Notes: generated by a model from the sequence alone, not told the origin. A DNA stretch of 49,340 bases from Candidatus Magasanikiibacteriota bacterium (GCA_015661005.1 JACTTX010000001.1:1-49340); one strand, 5' to 3'. Positions 35,044 to 45,041 are shown, counted from the first letter of the stretch. Made by a program: numbers and translations.

Positions 35044-35067
35044 TGTTGGCATACGGCAAATTACGGT

Positions 35068-35745
35068 ATGGATGAGCGAAAAAAGGCGATTTTACGCCAT
35101 GTTTTGAAGATGCACGTGTTGACCGGCGAGCCGGTCGGTTCGGAGTTCCTGGCGGAGACCTGCGGGCTTGGCGTTTCTTCGGCCACGGTGCGCAGTGAAC
35201 TTTTGGCCTTAGAAGACGCCGGTTTGCTTTCGCATCCGCACACTTCAGCCGGACGCGTGCCCACTGAAGCCGGCTACCGTTTTTATGTGGAGGAAATGAT
35301 GTCGCCCGCGGTTTCGGAAAAAGCGGCGCGATCTCTGCGCTCTTCATTGCGGCGGAGCGCTCGCTTGGACACTTACAAAGAAATGGCCAAGACGCTTTCG
35401 GAATTGACGGATGCGGCAGTGATGGTGGGATTGGATAGTTCCTCGTTCTTTTACACCGGCTTGTCGCGGCTTTTTCAGAAACCGGAATTTAATGATCGCG
35501 AATTTCTCTCCGGCGTGGCGGAAGTGATTGATCGGTTTGATGAAATCGCGGAAGAATTGTTTGAACTGGCGGAAGCAACGCCGCGCGTGCTTTTGGGCGA
35601 AGACAATCCGCTCGGAGAAATGTGCGGCATGGTGATTGTGCGGATCGGTTCTCGGCGTCGCGCGAAAGTTTGTGGCATCTTTGGACCGATGCGGATGGAT
35701 TATGATCGCGCGGTCGGATTGTTAAAGGTATTAAGTGAAATATGA
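35068..35745 (+). CDS. hrcA: Heat-inducible transcription repressor HrcA (short form)
   Basis: Adjacent CIRCE; TGEPVGSEFLAE...SSATVRSELLALEDAGLLSHPHTSAGRVPTEAGYRFYV. Confidence 0.93.
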   Translation: MDERKKAILRHVLKMHVLTGEPVGSEFLAETCGLGVSSATVRSELLALEDAGLLSHPHTSAGRVPTEAGYRFYVEEMMSPAVSEKAARSLRSSLRRSARLDTYKEMAKTLSELTDAAVMVGLDSSSFFYTGLSRLFQKPEFNDREFLSGVAEVIDRFDEIAEELFELAEATPRVLLGEDNPLGEMCGMVIVRIGSRRRAKVCGIFGPMRMDYDRAVGLLKVLSEI

Positions 35746-36203
35746 CGGAAGAAAAACAACAAACAACAGACAACAGAGAACAGGAATATTTAGACGGCTG
35801 GAAACGGGCCAAAGCGGATTATGAAAATCTGCTTAAAGAGGTGACGAATGAACGTTTGCAAATGGGAGCGTTTGCGCTCGCAAAAGTGGTGGAAGAATTC
35901 TTACCGGTTTATGATCACCTTAAAATGGCCATCAAGGCGGCGCCGACCGGGGACGGCGAGGCCTTAAAAAATTGGCGGGACGGCATTACTCATATCGCAT
36001 CGGAATTTGCGGAGGTGCTGAAGCGCTTGGGGGTTCAGGAAATAATCGCGGCCGGAGAAAAGTTTGATCCGGCTATTCATGAAACAGTTGGCGAGTCAGC
36101 GGCTGGCGGTGTTGAAGCCGGAACGGTTATTCGTGAGTTGGAAAGCGGGTATCGCGTGAACAATCGTGTTATTAAACCGGCTAAAGTCATCATTGCTAAA
36201 TAA
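35742..36203 (+). CDS. grpE: Nucleotide exchange factor GrpE
   Basis: LDGWKRAKADYENL; operon context; GYRVNNRVIKPAKVIIAK. Confidence 0.93.
   Translation: MTEEKQQTTDNREQEYLDGWKRAKADYENLLKEVTNERLQMGAFALAKVVEEFLPVYDHLKMAIKAAPTGDGEALKNWRDGITHIASEFAEVLKRLGVQEIIAAGEKFDPAIHETVGESAAGGVEAGTVIRELESGYRVNNRVIKPAKVIIAK
35752..35787 (+). repeat. Heptanucleotide tract (family C) inside grpE 5' end
   Basis: caaacaa cagacaa cagagaa caggaat periodicity. Confidence 0.55.
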
Positions 36204-36225
36204 TAAATAACCGACAACAAAATAT

Positions 36226-38163
36226 ATGCCAAAAATTTTAGGAATTGATCTCGGAACGACTAACTCCTGTGTTGCCATTATTGAAGGCGGCCAGCCCAAG
36301 GTTTTGGAAAACAAGGAAGGAATGCGCACCACGCCGTCAATGGTGGCTGTTTCCAAAAATGGGGAGCGTCTGGTTGGCTTGCTCGCCAAGCGCCAAGCCG
36401 TGACCAATCCGGGCAACACTTTGTATTCCGTCAAACGTTTGATTGGACGGCGTTTTGATGATGCGGAAGTTCAGCGCGATTTGAAAACAATGCCGTATAA
36501 AATCGTGCAAGCCGGAGCCGGCGTCAAGATCACGATGGGCGACAAGGACTACACGCCGCAGGAAATTTCCGCGATGATCTTGCAGAAATTAAAATCTGAT
36601 GCCGAAGAGCGATTGGGCGAGAAAATTACCGAAGCGGTCATCACCGTGCCGGCGTATTTTGACGATTCGCAACGCCAAGCCACCAAAGACGCCGGAGAGA
36701 TTGCCGGTTTGAAGGTGAGTCGCATCATCAACGAGCCGACGGCCGCGGCTTTGGCTTATGGATTTGACAAAAAGAAAGATCAAAAAATTGCCGTCTATGA
36801 TTTGGGCGGCGGGACTTTTGACATTTCCGTTTTAGAGGTATCGGCGGACACGGTGGAAGTCAAAGCCACAAACGGCGACACCCATTTGGGCGGTGATGAT
36901 TTTGATCAGGTTATCATTAAACATATCAATGACGAGTTTATGCGCGATCAGGGCGTTGATCTGTCCAAGGATGATTTGGCGCGTCAGCGCGTTAAAGAAG
37001 CGGCGGAGAAAGCCAAGATTGAATTATCAACGGCGATGGAAACGGAAATCAATCAACCGTTCATCAGCCAAGGGCCGGACGGCGGCCCGCGGCATTTGGT
37101 TTTGAAATTATCGCGCGCCAAATTGGAGGAATTGGTGGGCGGATTGGTTCAGCAAACCTTGGGGCCGGTGCGCAAGGCGCTGGCCGATGCCAAACTTTCC
37201 GCCGGCGACATTCAGGAAATCGTGATGGTCGGCGGAATGACGCGCATGCCTTTGGTTTTGGAGACCGTGGAAAAATTTTTTGGCAAGAAGCCGAATATTT
37301 CCGTGAATCCGGATGAAGTGGTGGCCGTTGGAGCGGCCGTGCAGGCCGGTGTGCTTCAAGGGGAAGTCAAAGACGTTTTGCTTTTGGATGTAACGCCGCT
37401 CTCTTTGGGAATTGAAACTTTGGGGAATGTGATGACGCCTTTAATTACGCGCAACACCACCATTCCCACGGCCAAATCGCAAGTGTTCTCAACGGCCGCG
37501 GATAATCAGCCATCGGTGGAGATTCATGTTTTGCAGGGAGAACGACCAATGTCCGGCGACAATAAAACATTGGGGCGGTTTATTTTGGACGGCATTCCGC
37601 CTTCTCCGCGCGGTGTGCCGCAAGTGGAAGTGACTTTTGATCTTGATGCCAACGGCATTTTGTCTGTGCGCGCCAAGGATAAAGCCACCGGCAAAGAACA
37701 GAAGATCACCATCACCGCGTCCAGCGGCTTGAACAAAGATGAAATTGAAAAGATGAAAAAGGATGCGGATCTGCACGCGGCTGAAGATGCCAAAAAGCGC
37801 GAACTGATTGAAGCCCGGAACATTGCCGAAGCAATGGTTTACACAACGGAAAAAATGCTTCGCGATGTTGAGGAGAAAAAAATAAAAGTTTCTGACGCGG
37901 ATTTGGCGGCCGTGCGTGAAAAAATGGAAGTCGTTAAGAAAATTAAAGACGGAGAGAATGTTGAGGAAATTAAGCGGGAGGCGGAGGCGCTCTCGCAAGC
38001 GGCGCAAAAAATCGGCGCGGCGATGTATAGTCAAAACGCGGCCGGTGCGGCCGGTGCTGGCGCGGGGGTCGGAGGCGCGCCGGACGGGGATAAACAAAAA
38101 CAAGAAGACAAAAAAGAAGAGGGGCCGGGCGCCGGGCCAGTTGAGGGCGAGATCGTGAAATAA
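36226..38163 (+). CDS. dnaK: Chaperone DnaK
   Basis: [45 protein letters not shown]. Confidence 0.98.
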   Translation: MPKILGIDLGTTNSCVAIIEGGQPKVLENKEGMRTTPSMVAVSKNGERLVGLLAKRQAVTNPGNTLYSVKRLIGRRFDDAEVQRDLKTMPYKIVQAGAGVKITMGDKDYTPQEISAMILQKLKSDAEERLGEKITEAVITVPAYFDDSQRQATKDAGEIAGLKVSRIINEPTAAALAYGFDKKKDQKIAVYDLGGGTFDISVLEVSADTVEVKATNGDTHLGGDDFDQVIIKHINDEFMRDQGVDLSKDDLARQRVKEAAEKAKIELSTAMETEINQPFISQGPDGGPRHLVLKLSRAKLEELVGGLVQQTLGPVRKALADAKLSAGDIQEIVMVGGMTRMPLVLETVEKFFGKKPNISVNPDEVVAVGAAVQAGVLQGEVKDVLLLDVTPLSLGIETLGNVMTPLITRNTTIPTAKSQVFSTAADNQPSVEIHVLQGERPMSGDNKTLGRFILDGIPPSPRGVPQVEVTFDLDANGILSVRAKDKATGKEQKITITASSGLNKDEIEKMKKDADLHAAEDAKKRELIEARNIAEAMVYTTEKMLRDVEEKKIKVSDADLAAVREKMEVVKKIKDGENVEEIKREAEALSQAAQKIGAAMYSQNAAGAAGAGAGVGGAPDGDKQKQEDKKEEGPGAGPVEGEIVK

Positions 38164-38194
38164 ATTGTGGAATAAGTCGGGAGAAGAAAATAAT

Positions 38195-38476
38195 ATGAGT
38201 GAAGCGCGCAAACGTGATCAAAATTCCTACCGCTATATGGTTGGCGGCGGAATTTTGACGTTGGCCGGCGGCTCGGCGATTGCCAATCGTGTCATTGAAC
38301 ATTTTAAGGCGGCGTGGTGTGACGAGACAACGGTCGGAAATTATTCTTGCCAAGGCGTAGCTTGGCCGCTTTACGGTTTGGCGCTGGCCGCGGCCATTGG
38401 GATGATGTTTCTTTTATATTTTGTCGGACTGGTTCGCGATGAAAAAGAATTAACGAAGGATTGGGATGAGGATTAA
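38195..38476 (+). CDS. Two-TM hypothetical protein inside the dnaK-dnaJ operon
   Basis: ATG at 38195; MSEARKRDQNSYRYMVGGGILTLAGG..., ends 1 nt before dnaJ. Confidence 0.75.
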   Translation: MSEARKRDQNSYRYMVGGGILTLAGGSAIANRVIEHFKAAWCDETTVGNYSCQGVAWPLYGLALAAAIGMMFLLYFVGLVRDEKELTKDWDED

Positions 38477-39589
38477 ATGGCCAAAGATTATTATTCAACA
38501 TTAGGTGTTCGGAAAGAAGCGTCGCCGGATGAAATCAAGGCGGCGTTTCGTCGTTTGGCGCACGAGCACCATCCGGATAAAACCGGCGGTAGCGCTGAAA
38601 AATTCAAAGAGATTAACGAAGCGTATCAGGTTTTGGGGGACGCCGGAAAGCGCAAACAATATGACCAGTTTGGCCCGGGATTTGATCAAGCCGGTGGTGG
38701 ATTTGGCGGCGCGGGCAATGGTTTTGGCGGTTTTGATTTTTCACAAGGATTTGGCGGCGGCCAAGGGATTAATTTTGAGGACTTGGGTGATATGTTCGGC
38801 GGGCTCGGGGATCTTTTTGGGATGGGCGGGGGGCGTTCCGGCGGCCGCGGGCGCGGGAAGCCCAAAGGCCGGGATATCGCCGTTGATTTGGAATTAGATT
38901 TTAAGGAGGCGGTGTTTGGCGTGAATCGTGAAATAAGTTTGTATAAAACGGTTGTTTGCAAACATTGTCACGGTGACGGCGCCGAACCGGGAAGCAGTTC
39001 TAAAGAATGCGTTGAATGCGGCGGCAAGGGGCAGGTGGCCAAAATGCAGAGAACAATTTTGGGAAATATTCAAACGGTTGTAACTTGTGAAGTTTGCAAC
39101 GGGGACGGAAAGATTCCGGAAAAAAAATGCCGCGATTGCGGCGGCGCTGGTGTCAAAAAAGATGATTCGCAAATGGAAGTGAAAATTCCGGCGGGCATTG
39201 ATGACGGCGAGGCGATCAGATTGAGCGGTTATGGTGAAGCCGTTCCGCACGGCGGCCGGGCCGGGGATCTTTATATCACGGTGCATGTGCGTCCGGATTC
39301 GCGTTTTGAACGCCGCGGTCCGAACATTTACGGCGTGGCGCGGGTATCTTTTGCCACGGCGACGCTCGGCGGCACGGTTAAAACGGAAACGGCTGACGGC
39401 TTGTTGGAGATCAAGATTGCCGAAGGCACGGAGTCCGGCGCGGTGATCCGTTTGAAAGGTCACGGTGTTCCGAATGTGCGTGGTGGACAACGCGGCGATC
39501 ATTTTGTGACGGTGCAAGTAACGACACCGCGCAAGTTAAGCCGTCGGGCGAAGGAGTTGATGAAGGAATTGGAGCAGGAGATAAAATGA
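38477..39589 (+). CDS. dnaJ: Chaperone DnaJ
   Basis: J-domain with HPD, G/F region, four CxxCxGxG zinc motifs. Confidence 0.97.
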   Translation: MAKDYYSTLGVRKEASPDEIKAAFRRLAHEHHPDKTGGSAEKFKEINEAYQVLGDAGKRKQYDQFGPGFDQAGGGFGGAGNGFGGFDFSQGFGGGQGINFEDLGDMFGGLGDLFGMGGGRSGGRGRGKPKGRDIAVDLELDFKEAVFGVNREISLYKTVVCKHCHGDGAEPGSSSKECVECGGKGQVAKMQRTILGNIQTVVTCEVCNGDGKIPEKKCRDCGGAGVKKDDSQMEVKIPAGIDDGEAIRLSGYGEAVPHGGRAGDLYITVHVRPDSRFERRGPNIYGVARVSFATATLGGTVKTETADGLLEIKIAEGTESGAVIRLKGHGVPNVRGGQRGDHFVTVQVTTPRKLSRRAKELMKELEQEIK

Positions 39590-39602
39590 TATATAATAGA
39601 AG

Positions 39603-39755
39603 GGTGTGAATATGTGTTTTGTGAGACAGCCCGCAGCCGGGCGGGCTTGGTGTCGTTCGCGCGCAGGGCGAACGACGAGCCCGGCGAGGACTAATAAGCG
39701 AGCGCCGCCGCTGGAGCGGCGCGAAGCACTGTCGAACAAAATACATATTCACACC
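39603..39755. repeat. Cloverleaf-like nested inverted repeat
   Basis: Closing arms GGTGTGAATATGT(G/A)TTTTGT.../rc; internal stems AGCCCGC/GCGGGCT, GTCGTTCGC/GCGAACGAC, GCGCCGC/GCGGCGC. Confidence 0.85.
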
Positions 39756-39763
39756 GTCTAAAC

Positions 39764-40321
39764 ATGTCCCTTTCTCTTTCACAATTAACTGACTTCGCCC
39801 GGACGCTCAACTGGACTAATCCCACTTGGGATTTGTTCATCTTGGTTTTTTTTGCCGTCGCCACCGTTCTTTACGGCGCTTCGCTCGGCCGCGATCGGAT
39901 TATCGTGATTATGGTGGGTCTTTATATGGCGCTCGCCGTTGTCACCAACGTTCCTTTTGTGAAAGCGTTTAACGCCACGCTGACCGTCAACAAAAATTTT
40001 ATCGTTCACTTCACGGCGTTCATCGGACTTTTTGTCGTATTATTTTTTCTGCTTTCGCGAAGCGCGTTGCTACGGGCTTTTGGAACGGGGGGTCATGCCG
40101 TTTCCAGTTGGTGGCAGGTGATGCTTTTTAGTTTCTTGCAAGTGGGATTGCTGATTAGCATTGTCCTGTCATTTTTACCGATGACCGCTTTGCAAAATTT
40201 TTCTCCCTTGACACGTTTGATTTTTCAGAGTGATACTGGACGCTTCGTTTGGATTGTGGCGCCGATTGCCGCGATGGTTCTTTTTGGCGGTCGCCGCCGC
40301 GCCGAGCGGTTTGAAGAATGA
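39764..40321 (+). CDS. Multi-TM membrane protein (CvpA-like topology)
   Basis: 185 aa, several TM helices, ATGA overlap with sigma-factor gene. Confidence 0.6.
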   Translation: MSLSLSQLTDFARTLNWTNPTWDLFILVFFAVATVLYGASLGRDRIIVIMVGLYMALAVVTNVPFVKAFNATLTVNKNFIVHFTAFIGLFVVLFFLLSRSALLRAFGTGGHAVSSWWQVMLFSFLQVGLLISIVLSFLPMTALQNFSPLTRLIFQSDTGRFVWIVAPIAAMVLFGGRRRAERFEE

Positions 40322-40812
40322 ACAAAAAGGATTTCGGAAAATTTTACGACGAGCATTTAGACAAAATTTATCGGTTTGTATTTTTTCGCGTCGGACGCAA
40401 CCATGAACTGGCGCAAGATTTGACGTCCGAGATTTTTGTCAAAGCCCTGACGCATTTTTATTCTTATGATCCGAAAATTTCGGCGAGCGCCTGGATTTAT
40501 ACCATTGCGCGTAATCACTTGGCCAATTATTTTCGTGATGTCAAAAGCGGTGTGCCGTTGGAAGAAATTGAAAACTCTTTGCAGTTTTTTCACGATGGCG
40601 TGTCGCATATGGAAAAATCTGATGTCGCCGGGCGCGTGCGGACGGCTTTGCTAAAGTTGGCGCCGGAGAAGCGACGGATGGTGGAGATGAAATATCTGGA
40701 AGGATTTTCCTATGCGGAAATCGCGGAAATTGTTGGCGGAACGGAAGGGAGCGTCAAAGTGGCGAGCCACCGCGCGCTCAAAGAATTACATCGGTTTTTG
40801 GCGGCGCCGTAA
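40318..40812 (+). CDS. RNA polymerase sigma-70 factor, ECF type
   Basis: FYRFVFFRVGRNHELAQDLTSEIFVKAL region 2; YLEGFSYAEIAEIVGGTEGSVKVASHRALKEL region 4. Confidence 0.92.
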   Translation: MNKKDFGKFYDEHLDKIYRFVFFRVGRNHELAQDLTSEIFVKALTHFYSYDPKISASAWIYTIARNHLANYFRDVKSGVPLEEIENSLQFFHDGVSHMEKSDVAGRVRTALLKLAPEKRRMVEMKYLEGFSYAEIAEIVGGTEGSVKVASHRALKELHRFLAAP

Positions 40813-40843
40813 CTTTATCCACAGCTTTGGGTATCATATTTAG

Positions 40844-40906
40844 AAGGTGTCACTCTCAAAGGGGTCAATTATAAATTAGAAGTGGCGCCTTTGAGAGTGA
40901 AACCTT
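40844..40906. repeat. Inverted repeat related to family B
   Basis: AAGGTGTCACTCTCAAAGG ... CGCCTTTGAGAGTGAAACCTT; shares GTCACTCTCAAA with 7169-7179. Confidence 0.8.
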
Positions 40907-40910
40907 ACCT

Positions 40911-41552
40911 ATGAAATTTTTCTTCTGGAAACAACGGAATAACGCCGGGCCGGTCGACGCTTTTACGCGTCGGCTGAAGCGACAGTTGCTTGAACGGCAT
41001 GCCGCTTTGTATCCCGAACGTCCGCGTTTTGCGCTCGTGCCGATGATCCGTTATGGCATGGCGCTTTCAATGGCCGTAATTTTTGCTTTTTCCGCCACTG
41101 GCGTCTACGCTTATGAAAATCCGGACGTCAATGAGGAACACCCGCTTTATTTTATGAAACGGGGGATTGAGCGGGCGGAAGAAGTGATCGCGGCGCGTTC
41201 ACCGGAAACGGTCGTCGTTTTTCACGAGAAACAAATTAAGCGGCGATTGGCGGAAATTGAACGGTTGAAAACTAAACAACGTCCGGCCGCGCGCGCGGTG
41301 CGGGAAGCACAGGATAATTTTGATCGCGTGGAAGCGGCGCAGGAAAAAATTGTTGAGCCAAAAAAACGCGAACGAGTAAAAAAATTCCTGGAAGAAGTGG
41401 AAAAACGAGATGAGTTTAAGGAAAAAAGAGAAGAACGTTTGGAAAAAAAGAAGAGACAGATTAATCAACGCAAAAAAAAACAAGATGAAAATTCTGACGG
41501 CGGTCGGGTCGAGTCGCCGGAGGAAAAACAACACACAGCAGATGACAAATAA
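40911..41552 (+). CDS. DUF5667-like membrane protein (putative sigma-linked protein)
   Basis: TM segment then ENPDVNEEHPLYFMKRGIERAEEVIAARSPET. Confidence 0.7.
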   Translation: MKFFFWKQRNNAGPVDAFTRRLKRQLLERHAALYPERPRFALVPMIRYGMALSMAVIFAFSATGVYAYENPDVNEEHPLYFMKRGIERAEEVIAARSPETVVVFHEKQIKRRLAEIERLKTKQRPAARAVREAQDNFDRVEAAQEKIVEPKKRERVKKFLEEVEKRDEFKEKREERLEKKKRQINQRKKKQDENSDGGRVESPEEKQHTADDK

Positions 41553-41577
41553 CATATAACACACAACAAAAACATTA
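41523..41577 (+). repeat. Heptanucleotide tract (family C)
   Basis: aacaaca cacagca gatgaca aataaca tataaca cacaaca aaaacat. Confidence 0.6.
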
Positions 41578-41583
41578 AATTAT

Positions 41584-42291
41584 ATGAAAAATTTTACTTA
41601 TAGATTAGTGACGTTGGGGGTGGTGGCATCAATGGCGTTGGTGGCCACACCCGCCTTGGCTCAAGATACCGCCTCAACCGTGGCGCCGGTGGTGACCACA
41701 TCTTCAGAAGTGGTCAAGGCGCCGCGTCATGAAGTGCGTGTGGATGGAGAATTGACGGCAATCAGCGGCAATGATTTGACGGTTAAAGCCGTGAAAGTTT
41801 TGCCGAAGAATAAAAAGTTTGAAAAGTATCCGCAAAAAGACGGAACGGTAATTGTTCATCTGACTGATAAAACGGTTATCGTGCGTAAATATTGGGGGCG
41901 TTCAACGCTCGCCGAGCTTGAAGTTGGCGACCAGTTAGTAGTTTTTGGAAAGCTCAATAATGACGGCGCCATGAACGCACGTCATGTGCGCGATCTATCC
42001 ATCTATAAACTTTTCCGTCCGGCAATGGGAAAGGTGGAATCAGTGGACGCGGTCAGCAATAAGTTTATGTTCTCCGTCAAAGACAAATCATACGTTGTTT
42101 TTGTAACAGCGAGTACGCGCTTCACGAAACGCGGTCAGAAGCCCACCTTTACCGATCTCAAAGTTGGCGATGATGTCCAAGTCCGCGGCGTTTTCCGCAA
42201 AGCAATCAATGAAGTGTTGGCGGATAATGTGCAAATTAAAGCGGTGAAACCGGTTGACATTCCGGCGGCGATTCCCACGCCAGTTCAGTAA
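41584..42291 (+). CDS. Secreted DUF5666-like protein
   Basis: Signal peptide; repeated GELTAISGNDLTVK.../LEVGDQLVVFGKLN.../LKVGDDVQVRG. Confidence 0.75.
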   Translation: MKNFTYRLVTLGVVASMALVATPALAQDTASTVAPVVTTSSEVVKAPRHEVRVDGELTAISGNDLTVKAVKVLPKNKKFEKYPQKDGTVIVHLTDKTVIVRKYWGRSTLAELEVGDQLVVFGKLNNDGAMNARHVRDLSIYKLFRPAMGKVESVDAVSNKFMFSVKDKSYVVFVTASTRFTKRGQKPTFTDLKVGDDVQVRGVFRKAINEVLADNVQIKAVKPVDIPAAIPTPVQ

Positions 42292-42319
42292 AACGCCAAT
42301 CCAGAAAATTACGGAATTA

Positions 42320-42353
42320 AAAAATCCGGCGGCAGAAATGCCGTCGGTTTTTT
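42320..42353. terminator. Rho-independent terminator
   Basis: AAAAATCCGGCGGCA-GAAA-TGCCGTCGGTTTTTT. Confidence 0.88.
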
Positions 42354-42377
42354 GTCCGTCAATTTTTGCGTGTGCCA

Positions 42378-42800
42378 TCATTTGCTTTCTTCCAGATGCC
42401 GGTCCAGCGCCTCATTCACCATCATGTCCGCTTCTTTATTCTTTTCCCGCCGCACATGCGTGAATGAAATTTTTTTAAAACGCGTCGTGATATTCCAAAT
42501 TTTTACAAAAAGCGGCGCCAAGTTAGGATCGCGCACGCGATATTCCCGATTCATTTGTTTGACTAAAAGTTCCGAGTCCAAAAAACATTGCACTTCGGCG
42601 GCGCCAAGCTCCGCGCATTTTTCCAAAGCGGACAAAAGCGCGCGATACTCGGCCTGATTATTGGTGGTTTCTCCAAGGTAGCGGCCGTACTGTTCAATCG
42701 TGCGGCCATCGTGATTTTTAATAACAACGCCAAGAGCGGCGGGGCCGGGATTGCCCCGCGCCCCGCCGTCGGTAAAAGTGATCAGCGATATTATTTCCAC
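42378..42800 (-). CDS. Ribonuclease HI-like protein
   Basis: FTDGGARGNPGPAALGVVI, ETTNNQAEYRALLSALE, HVRREKNKEADMMVNEAL. Confidence 0.9.
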   Translation of the reverse strand: MEIISLITFTDGGARGNPGPAALGVVIKNHDGRTIEQYGRYLGETTNNQAEYRALLSALEKCAELGAAEVQCFLDSELLVKQMNREYRVRDPNLAPLFVKIWNITTRFKKISFTHVRREKNKEADMMVNEALDRHLEESK

Positions 42801-43207
42801 ACGGCAAGAATCGTGCCGACAATGCCAAAGGCAATCACCGTATAACCGTTGGTCAACAAATACCAACCAAGTTTACGGCTCTCAAAGAGAACGGCGCTTG
42901 ATGTGGTGGTGGCCACAAAACCGAGCCAGGACCATATGCCAACCAAGGCGCCGGCCATGGCGGTCTTGGCGCCAAGCGCGCCCACCAAATACGCCAGGAC
43001 GTAACTCGTCACGAGCGCCGAAATCAACATCCCGACATATCCCTTCCAAGCATCTTTCTTTTTTTCTTTCATCATCTCAGCTGTTACGCCAACGTACTTC
43101 ATCCACAGCCGACCAAAAAACAGCGGGGCATACCAGATGGCGCCAACAATAACCATAGCGACGGCGCTGACCGCCACCGCCAACCAATTAATGAGAACGA
43201 CGGGCAT
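42791..43207 (-). CDS. DUF1761 membrane protein
   Basis: IVGAIWYAPLFFGRLWMKYVG. Confidence 0.8.
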   Translation of the reverse strand: MPVVLINWLAVAVSAVAMVIVGAIWYAPLFFGRLWMKYVGVTAEMMKEKKKDAWKGYVGMLISALVTSYVLAYLVGALGAKTAMAGALVGIWSWLGFVATTTSSAVLFESRKLGWYLLTNGYTVIAFGIVGTILAVWK

Positions 43208-43301
43208 AGAAAAGGGGGGTTAGATCAATAATTTAGAGTATAAAAATATGGATATGGAATGATGGTGTGGTATTAAGGATGTTCACCCCAAATTCCAGAT
43301 A

Positions 43302-45041
43302 TTAAATTGTTCGCACATCAATCAACCGACACTCAATTTCTTTGAACCCGTTCCATTCATTTTCATCGATTTCAAAAGCCAGATCAGCGCGGGTTCCCGG
43401 TTTCAGTGTATCATAGAGTCCGCCAAAGCCAAAGCCAATCATTTTTTGCACTTTGCCGTTTTGCTTCACGATCAGCCGCAAGTGTTTTTTTGTGCTACCG
43501 ATTTGCGCGGCATCAATAATTTCACAATCGTGGGCGACAAAACGCGGTTCACTGTTGCCAACGCCGAACGGCTCAAATTTTTTGAGCTGGTCTAAGAGAT
43601 CCCAAGAAAGATCATTAAGCGCGAGTTCAGTATCCAGCTCAAGTTTCGGCGCCACGGGCCCGGCGGAGAGCGACGCGGAAACCATCGCGCAAAGAGCGGA
43701 CTCAAAATCAGGCAGAACTTCCACGCTGGCGAGCGTAAAGCCGCAGGCCTGCGGATGGCCACCGAATTTTTTGAAAAATTGCGGGATGGTTTGGATGCCG
43801 GCAATCATATTCCACTCGGGAATACTGCGGCCGGAACCGACAATCGCGCCGTTCACTTCTGCCATGGCCATGACCGGCCGGTAAAATTCATCCTTGAGTT
43901 TGCTGGCGACCAGTCCAATGATGCCCACTGACCACGATGGTTCAAAAACACAGATCAGCGGACGTTCATTGAGGCCGCGTTCAGTGATCAAAGCGCGGGC
44001 CTGTCCAATCATTTCTTCAGTGAGTTTTTGGCGATCGGTGTTATTGCCGTGCAGAGCGGCGGCTTGAAGAGCGGCGGCTTCCATATTTTCTTCCGTTAAA
44101 AGATCGAAAGCGGCGCGGGCGTGGCGCATGCGTCCGGCGGCATTGATACGCGGGGCAATTTGAAAACCGATTGTTTGCGAAGTGACGGTGCGTTTGATAA
44201 CGCCGTTTTCATCAAAGAGACCGGCGGTTTTCATGAGCGCGGCTAAACCGACGCGTTTTGTTTTGGCAATGACCGTGAGTCCAAAACGGGTGAGGACGCG
44301 CGTTTCACCGAGAAGTGGCACCATATCCGCAACGGACGAGATGGCGACCATGTCCAAAAGCCACTTTTCAAATCCTTCACGGGAAATGCCAGAGGGAAGA
44401 CGGGTTTTGTTTTCCGCTTCCTGCAACATGGCTTGAGCCAGCTTGAACGCCACGCCGCCGCCGGAAAGTGTTTTGTCCGGATAAGTTTCCGTCGCGATTT
44501 TAGGATGAAGAATGGCAAAAGCCGACGGGAGCGCCGGGGGAATTTGGTGATGATCAGTCACGATGACGTCAATCCCGCGGCGGCGCGCTTCCGTAATTTC
44601 TTCAACATTGGAAATTCCACAATCGCAGGTGATGATAATTTTGGCGCCAGTTTCCGCCAGCGCGGTGACGGTGTTCAGATTTAGTCCATAGCCGTCCGTT
44701 TCCCGATGTGGCAAGAAAACCTCCAAATTGGCGCCGAGCATTTTTAAAGTGGTGTAGAGAATGACACTGGCGGAAACGCCGTCAGCGTCATAATCGCCGT
44801 GAATCACAATTTTTTCTTTTTCGTCAATTGCGCGGAACAACCGTTCCACCACAAGCGGCATATCGCGAAACAAAAAAGGATCATGCGTGTGCGTGACGTA
44901 GTTTGGATTTAAAAATTGTCGGCACGCTTCCGCCGTCTGGAAACCGCGATTCCAAAGCAACTGCCGAACGACCGGCGGAAAATCAGGAAGAGCCGCGGAA
45001 AATTCCGGCGGATGAACCGGAGAGACGAACCATTGTTTCAT
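43302..45041 (-). CDS. recJ: Single-stranded-DNA-specific exonuclease RecJ
   Basis: IVIHGDYDADGVSASVIL, VIVTDHHQIP, APRINAAGRM, GGHPQACGFTL. Confidence 0.95.
   Translation of the reverse strand: MKQWFVSPVHPPEFSAALPDFPPVVRQLLWNRGFQTAEACRQFLNPNYVTHTHDPFLFRDMPLVVERLFRAIDEKEKIVIHGDYDADGVSASVILYTTLKMLGANLEVFLPHRETDGYGLNLNTVTALAETGAKIIITCDCGISNVEEITEARRRGIDVIVTDHHQIPPALPSAFAILHPKIATETYPDKTLSGGGVAFKLAQAMLQEAENKTRLPSGISREGFEKWLLDMVAISSVADMVPLLGETRVLTRFGLTVIAKTKRVGLAALMKTAGLFDENGVIKRTVTSQTIGFQIAPRINAAGRMRHARAAFDLLTEENMEAAALQAAALHGNNTDRQKLTEEMIGQARALITERGLNERPLICVFEPSWSVGIIGLVASKLKDEFYRPVMAMAEVNGAIVGSGRSIPEWNMIAGIQTIPQFFKKFGGHPQACGFTLASVEVLPDFESALCAMVSASLSAGPVAPKLELDTELALNDLSWDLLDQLKKFEPFGVGNSEPRFVAHDCEIIDAAQIGSTKKHLRLIVKQNGKVQKMIGFGFGGLYDTLKPGTRADLAFEIDENEWNGFKEIECRLIDVRTI

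Noticed and set aside
37489-38211. 240-aa minus-strand ORF antisense to dnaK
   Set aside because: Shadow of the conserved DnaK frame; no recognisable domain or ribosome binding site.
42320-42353. Riboswitch-like structure after the DUF5666 gene
   Set aside because: Simple GNRA-type hairpin with A/T tracts between convergent genes; an ordinary bidirectional terminator explains it.
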